Part shown: positions 59,761-64,000 of the stretch, piece by piece
How positions within the stretch are numbered: position 1 is the first letter of the stretch
Layout of the letters: each line of letters begins with the position of its first letter
NCBI GenBank assembly: GCA_003008705.1
Contig: PDUO01000004.1
Location: 1,054,001 to 1,118,000, forward strand
Direction of reading: 5' to 3'
Origin: Pezicula radicicola
Taxonomy: Eukaryota; Ascomycota; Leotiomycetes; Helotiales; Dermateaceae
DNA: 64,000 nt
Program-made: the position numbers and the translations under genes
The notes under the pieces: generated by a model
What the model was told of the DNA's origin: nothing
The model's database searches: none
Seen by the model: only the letters and a program-made list of their open reading frames with translations

Positions 59761-62340
59761 AGCCTCAAAGCTTTCGTATTCGTAGATACCCTTTGAATAA
59801 AAATTCGTGAGCTGAGGAAGGACTCATTTATTTATTTTCGTACTGTATTCTTTTGCGCCGGTTCGGATACCTGCTGCCGTCATTCGGAATTGTAACGTCA
59901 GTAGTTTGGCCCGAAAGCTGCTACCCGAGTTTCAGTGTCGATGCAATTGTTTTGCAAATCGTCGAAGATCTGAGATCTGATATAAGATAATCTGTCGGTA
60001 GAGGGATTAGAATGGTCTGAAGGGGAAGAAATGGACATCATAAAACAGAGGAAGGTAATAGAATAGTATATCAAGAGAGATATAGGAATGAAAAGACGGT
60101 CGACTTTACTACGCAAGGCCTGCCGCATTGGGGTAAAGCCGCGGTATAAAGGTTGTAGCGACTGTGGCGTCGTAGACTTGGGCTGAAGCTTGAAGCTGCA
60201 GCTCTTGCGAGTGGTCAGAGACTGTCTAGGCCCAATGCCTCTAGGAATGGTTACCCAGGTGGGAGTCGAGTTGCGACGAGGGTTACAATAATCTGTGCTC
60301 TGCTGCGGCAGGGACTTCATAAATATATGCCAAACCACTCGACTCGCCTCAATGGTCTGGGACGATCGGACGTTGGATATTTCTGTTTCGTTTCTCTGCG
60401 GTACGAGAGGATACGAATGCCCATCGCTTTGGAGATTTGTATCAAGCTTATTATTCCAGCACGTGGCCACGTAAGCTTAACCCGACTTGGCAATGCTTGC
60501 TGCTCACCGCCTGATGATGATCATGAGCCAGTACCTATGCCGAGCTATTTGCAGCCCGGAAGCAAGACGGCAAGTCGGTCTCTCCTACGACCAAGTCTGC
60601 ATTCCCTACAGTACTTTCATACCTAGCATGCCTACCTTAGGTAGGTACCCTTACGCGTACAAGTCACTCTAAATCCTACTAGGGGGTGCATCCTACGAAA
60701 AATACTCCTTTGAGAAATTCCATTAGTTTCAACCTTCGCCTTACTATGGTGCTCGGGGGTCGAGACTGACAGACTGTGAGAGATGAGACGTCTTGAACTG
60801 CCGATTTGCTTCTGTACCTGTATACCTTATTCATCGACGAGATGTCGTTGGAAGTGTAGTGCGCTCAGATCACACGTTCACCCCTTTTCCTTGACTAGTA
60901 AACCTTCTCCTGTGTAGCTATGGTGTCTAGTTTCTTGCGAGCCGCTGTCGTGCTAAGCTATGGTAGTTCTTGACAGCGGTGAAGCCTGAAGAAAGTTGCA
61001 AGTCATAGTTTTGCGAGTTGTAATCAAAAATGATTTCAATGCGAGTCGCCTACTTTCCCAAGACCAAAGCTTTCTTATGTTTCGTTTTATTGTTGTCTTG
61101 ACCATTGTTACTACTTCTTAGACCTCGCATGCTCTGTCTTAGATTGTATTCTCAAAGTTTCTGCAGCTTCGATTGTTGTATATTTGCGGCATTGGATGTA
61201 TGCCTAGGGGCAATGTGGATCCAAAGTGATAGCTGCTGGCAAAAGCAACAATACTCGCAAGGCCAAAGTCTCCGAATGTTCAGTCCCTTGCTTTCTTTAA
61301 GAGCATAATTGGACAATGCAACAGTTTGTCTGCCTACCTCCGTAGGTGAAGACTTGTTATGTATAATGTCGCTATTTGCAAACGCTTTGCGATGCGGTTT
61401 GAGCGATCCGTCCACGAAGTATTCCAGGGTGACTCAAATCAACTAGGCGACTCAGATTAACTGGGCGACTCAAATCAATTGGACGACTCTAATCAACTGG
61501 GCGACTAAAATCGAGTTGACAACACAAGTCAACTGGGCAACTTAACTTTATCTCCCTTAGACCATTGCATCAGTGCAGTCAGCGCGTTCGAAAGAGTAAA
61601 GCAGACAGGGACGGAGTCTCCACCAAGTTGTTGAGTCAGGTGAGTGTGATGTCTTGTCGCACTTCCTAATTCTCCGAATGAACTTCTTCTTCTCACTGCT
61701 TTGCTTCAGTACACCGCGCGTCGAGAACTAAGCGAGAAGAGATGAGGTCTATAACTAGCCTTCTTCCTTAAGGTCTCAGGTTGATTGAGTATCTATAATG
61801 TCAAAAGGGCTCTCTATTCTACCGTACTATATTTTTTAGTATTTTGGAAGGACAACATGTTGCGTGGTAGTTTGGTACTAAAAAGTACTCCGGAAAATAC
61901 TCTTGGATGTTCTAGATACCTAGGTACTTACCCCGCATTATGTCTTCGCAGCAGTCCGGGGAACTGCCTCACGACCCATCAACCGTAATACGGGAATTAG
62001 TATTCATTCATCTGTCAGTCACAGAAAATCCCCATACCACCCAAAAGCCAATTCTAATCCTAATGGTACATATGGGGATTATGTAAGACCGTCTTGTTCT
62101 CTGCGTAGCTGATGGATATCTCTCACAGTTACGGACATGTCATCCACAGAAAGATATGGTGGGTCTCCGCTATACAGTTGCTTCCCCGCGGCCCCACAAT
62201 CTACAGTATTAGCATACTGTACCGAGTACCTCCAGTACCTACCTACCTTCGTGCTTTCTTCCCCTTCTACTGTTACTTGAACTCAAAAGTGTTACGTTCC
62301 CACAGTCTAGTCAACTTCACTTGGAAGGGCCCATGAAAGC
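59761..62340. other. 2.6 kb divergent intergenic region, P450 and sugar transporter
   Basis: No convincing gene. A minus-strand ORF at 59898-60470 (190 codons from a non-ATG start, about 139 from the first good ATG) has one hydrophobic stretch but low-complexity Ser/Thr composition; it is probably leader or chance. An 18-bp minisatellite sits at 61428-61543. Several short GTAC/CTACC-rich tracts occur near 62210-62245. Confidence 0.5.
61428..61543. repeat. 18-bp tandem repeat (minisatellite), about 6.4 copies
   Basis: Consensus GGCGACTCAAATCAACTG, in strict 18-bp register from 61428: units at 61428, 61446, 61464, 61482, 61500, 61518, then a partial one at 61536. Units 1-4 are well conserved; units 5 and 6 are diverged. 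The first unit contains TGACTCA, a Gcn4/AP-1-type bZIP core; the others mostly read CGACTCA or CGACTAA. It lies about 0.8 kb upstream of the sugar transporter start. Confidence 0.85.
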
Positions 62341-64000
62341 ATGTCTCAGCAATTAGTCACCCCAGAAGCCTCTATGTGGGCGCATAGGAAATGCTTGTTT
62401 CTGTGCTGTCTCGTGGCGACTGCTAACCTCCAGTACGGATTTGATAGCTCCGCCGTTGGGTCACTCCAGGCAATGCCAGGATTTTTGGCTGTGTTTGGAT
62501 ACCCAGACCCTGGCAGTGCTCTTGGTTACGGAATTGATGTATGCCACATTATCTAAGTAGAGTAATGAGAAAGCTGATGTCTAACGGTTGCACAGGAAAC
62601 CTTTCAGCAACTCATTACGTCCCTGCTTACCCTTGGATCGTTCGTTTCTAGCCTCGTGGCGGGATCCTTTAGCTCTTTCTTAGGACGAAAACAGGCACTA
62701 TGGTTTGCTTGCGTTCTCAATGTCATTGCCTGTACAATTATGATTGCTACTACAGACAAGGGTGTCATTTATCTCGGACGTCTAGTGTTGGGACTTGCGA
62801 ATGGTTTTTTTGTTACCTTCTCGAATGTCTACACTGCTGAAGCTGCCCCTGCTGAGCTTCGTGGAGTGATGGTTGCTCTTTTTGCGTACTGGGTAAACAT
62901 TGGCTCTATCTTTGGTTCAGGTCAGCTTCAATTCTCGTCCATATACTAAGGTGAGTATTTAGAGCATTCAATACTGACTCTGGTAAACTCAATAGTGGTA
63001 GTAAACTCGACTAAAGTGCGTCTCGACAAATCCTCCTACCAGATACCCCTCGGTTGTCTCTATATCGTACCAACAATTCTTGCCATCTCATTGTTCTTCG
63101 TGCCAGAAAGCCCAAGATGGCTTCTTCACAAGGGTCGGGATCAACAAGCAAGAGCCTCTTTGGTGACGTTGAGAGGAGGCTCTATTGAGCAACAATACCT
63201 AGAACTTGAGTGGGCAGAGATGGTTAGAGGTGTTGAAGAAGAGAAGAAGCTTGCCAAGTCGATTGGCTTCTTTGATATGTTCCGTGGTGAGTTTTACAGA
63301 AAGAAAGGAGAGGGGTCAGCACACCGTGAAAGCCACCACGTTACTAGTCACTAGGTCTATCTTAATGATTACTTAGTGCTTGGTTCTTACTGTGATCCTC
63401 ACGTTGTTGGGAGAGAACTATCAGCATATCTGCTAATCGATCATCAGGTTCGGACTTGCGCCGAACACTTCTCTGTTATGGCATGATAGGTTGCCAAGTA
63501 GCTTCTGGAGTGTGGTTTTTGATCGGCTATCAGACATATTTCTTCACGATTGCAGGGTAAGTTGTTTCAAAGAATATAGCTTAGTATGGCCTTGTGTGTG
63601 CACCTTGTTTCCGAGGAAATATACTAACTCTTTGTTGCTGGACAGGATAACCAAAAGCTTCGAGTTCTCTATTATGAATACCTGTATTGGGTTTCTGGGA
63701 GTCAACATAGGCATGTTTGCCATTCGTCATATCTTTGGGCGCCGGTCGATTCTCATGCTTGGCGCTGGTGCCTGTGGACTATCCCAGCTCGCATCAGCAA
63801 TCGCAGCTACAGTACGGCCGGGAACGCACGTTGAAGGTCAGGTTCTAGTCGCATTTACGGCGATTTTCATGTTCTTCTATAATTCCTGCGTCGGCGCAGC
63901 TAGTTACCCAGTCGCCACAGAACTCGTTTCCTCTCGTCTTCGTGCTTGGACAGTGGGAACAGCCACATCAATAGGATACCTACTTGCTTGGTTGGTTGGC
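62341..64000 (+). CDS. MFS sugar/hexose transporter, 3'-truncated by window edge
   Basis: Predicted exons: 62341-62538, 62596-62920, 62996-63286, 63448-63556, 63646-64000 (continues beyond the window). About 426 residues are visible. Signatures of the sugar-porter family: YGFDSSAVGS in the first helix, FLGRKQALW (loop 2-3), YLGRLVLGLANGF, VPESPRWLLHKGRDQQA after helix 6, and GRRSILMLGAGACG (loop 8-9). It imports sugars or related solutes at the plasma membrane; the substrate is unknown. All junction codons close in frame (D|E, G|TG, G|GT, GG|G). The start at 62341 is an ATG followed by a short N-terminus, usual for the family. It is divergent from the P450 gene across a 2.6 kb gap. Confidence 0.92.

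Noticed and set aside
59898..60470. 190-codon minus-strand ORF upstream of the P450
   Set aside because: No ATG at its start, low-complexity Ser/Thr/Arg composition, and it ends 137 bp before the P450 start; more likely leader sequence. Kept only as a note in the intergenic entry.
57920..64000. Possible secondary-metabolite cluster (P450 plus transporter)
   Set aside because: No backbone synthase, other tailoring enzyme or cluster regulator is nearby; the transporter is of sugar-porter type and the pair is 2.6 kb apart.

Overview
The window looks like nuclear DNA of a filamentous ascomycete (Pezizomycotina, most likely a leotiomycete; the class is an inference). The evidence is short GT-AG introns of mostly 44-130 bp with CTAAC/CTGAC-like branch sites, eukaryotic housekeeping genes, a nuclear tRNA with an intron, and long AT-rich gaps with small inverted-repeat elements. 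I rebuilt gene models by hand from reading frames and splice sites. Exon boundaries are therefore predictions, although all the complete multi-exon models close in frame.

Layout, left to right. 1-943: 3'-truncated acyl-CoA thioesterase (-). 2.3-9.1 kb: BAR-PH-ArfGAP-ankyrin protein (+) and a C2-domain protein (+) whose last intron contains a complete zinc-finger ORF. 9.8-13.4 kb: SUMO-like Rad60/Esc2 protein (-), LSM6 (+), and a SAM methyltransferase (-) with an 11-nt microexon and a MITE in one intron. 13.7-21 kb: phosphatidylinositol 4-kinase STT4 (-) divergent from proteasome beta6 (+). 21-27 kb: a gene-poor 6 kb gap with one inverted-repeat element, leading into the YTH-domain m6A-reader gene (+, 27-29 kb). 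29-35.6 kb: a second MITE copy, a heat-shock-element promoter with an HSP20 gene, an F-box-like protein, and a 2.6 kb AT-rich relic-like tract. 35.6-43.2 kb: FHA-kinase (Chk2/Rad53/PRD-4 type, -), HCNGP/SAP30BP-like (-) divergent from proteasome beta7 (+), and the intron-dense PNO1 (+). 44.3-53.5 kb: a 2EXR-like protein (+), an orphan 439-aa protein (-), ARPC1 (-) divergent from U2B''-like MSL1 (+), ATG10 (-), and a GH47 alpha-mannosidase (+). 54.7-64 kb: amino-acid permease (+), an intron-containing tRNA-Gly(TCC), cytochrome P450 (-), an 18-bp minisatellite, and a 3'-truncated MFS sugar transporter (+).

Most genes are unrelated core functions: RNA processing (LSM6, MSL1, PNO1, HCNGP-like, YTH), protein turnover (two 20S beta subunits, ATG10), membrane traffic and lipid signalling (STT4, ArfGAP), and genome maintenance (Chk2-like, Rad60/Esc2). 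Several sit in divergent pairs sharing 200-320 bp promoters. I saw no secondary-metabolite cluster, CRISPR, plasmid or bacterial operon structure. The most unusual items are the gene nested in an intron (8522-8851), the MITE inside a methyltransferase intron with a second family copy 17 kb away, and coding microexons of 8-14 nt in three genes.
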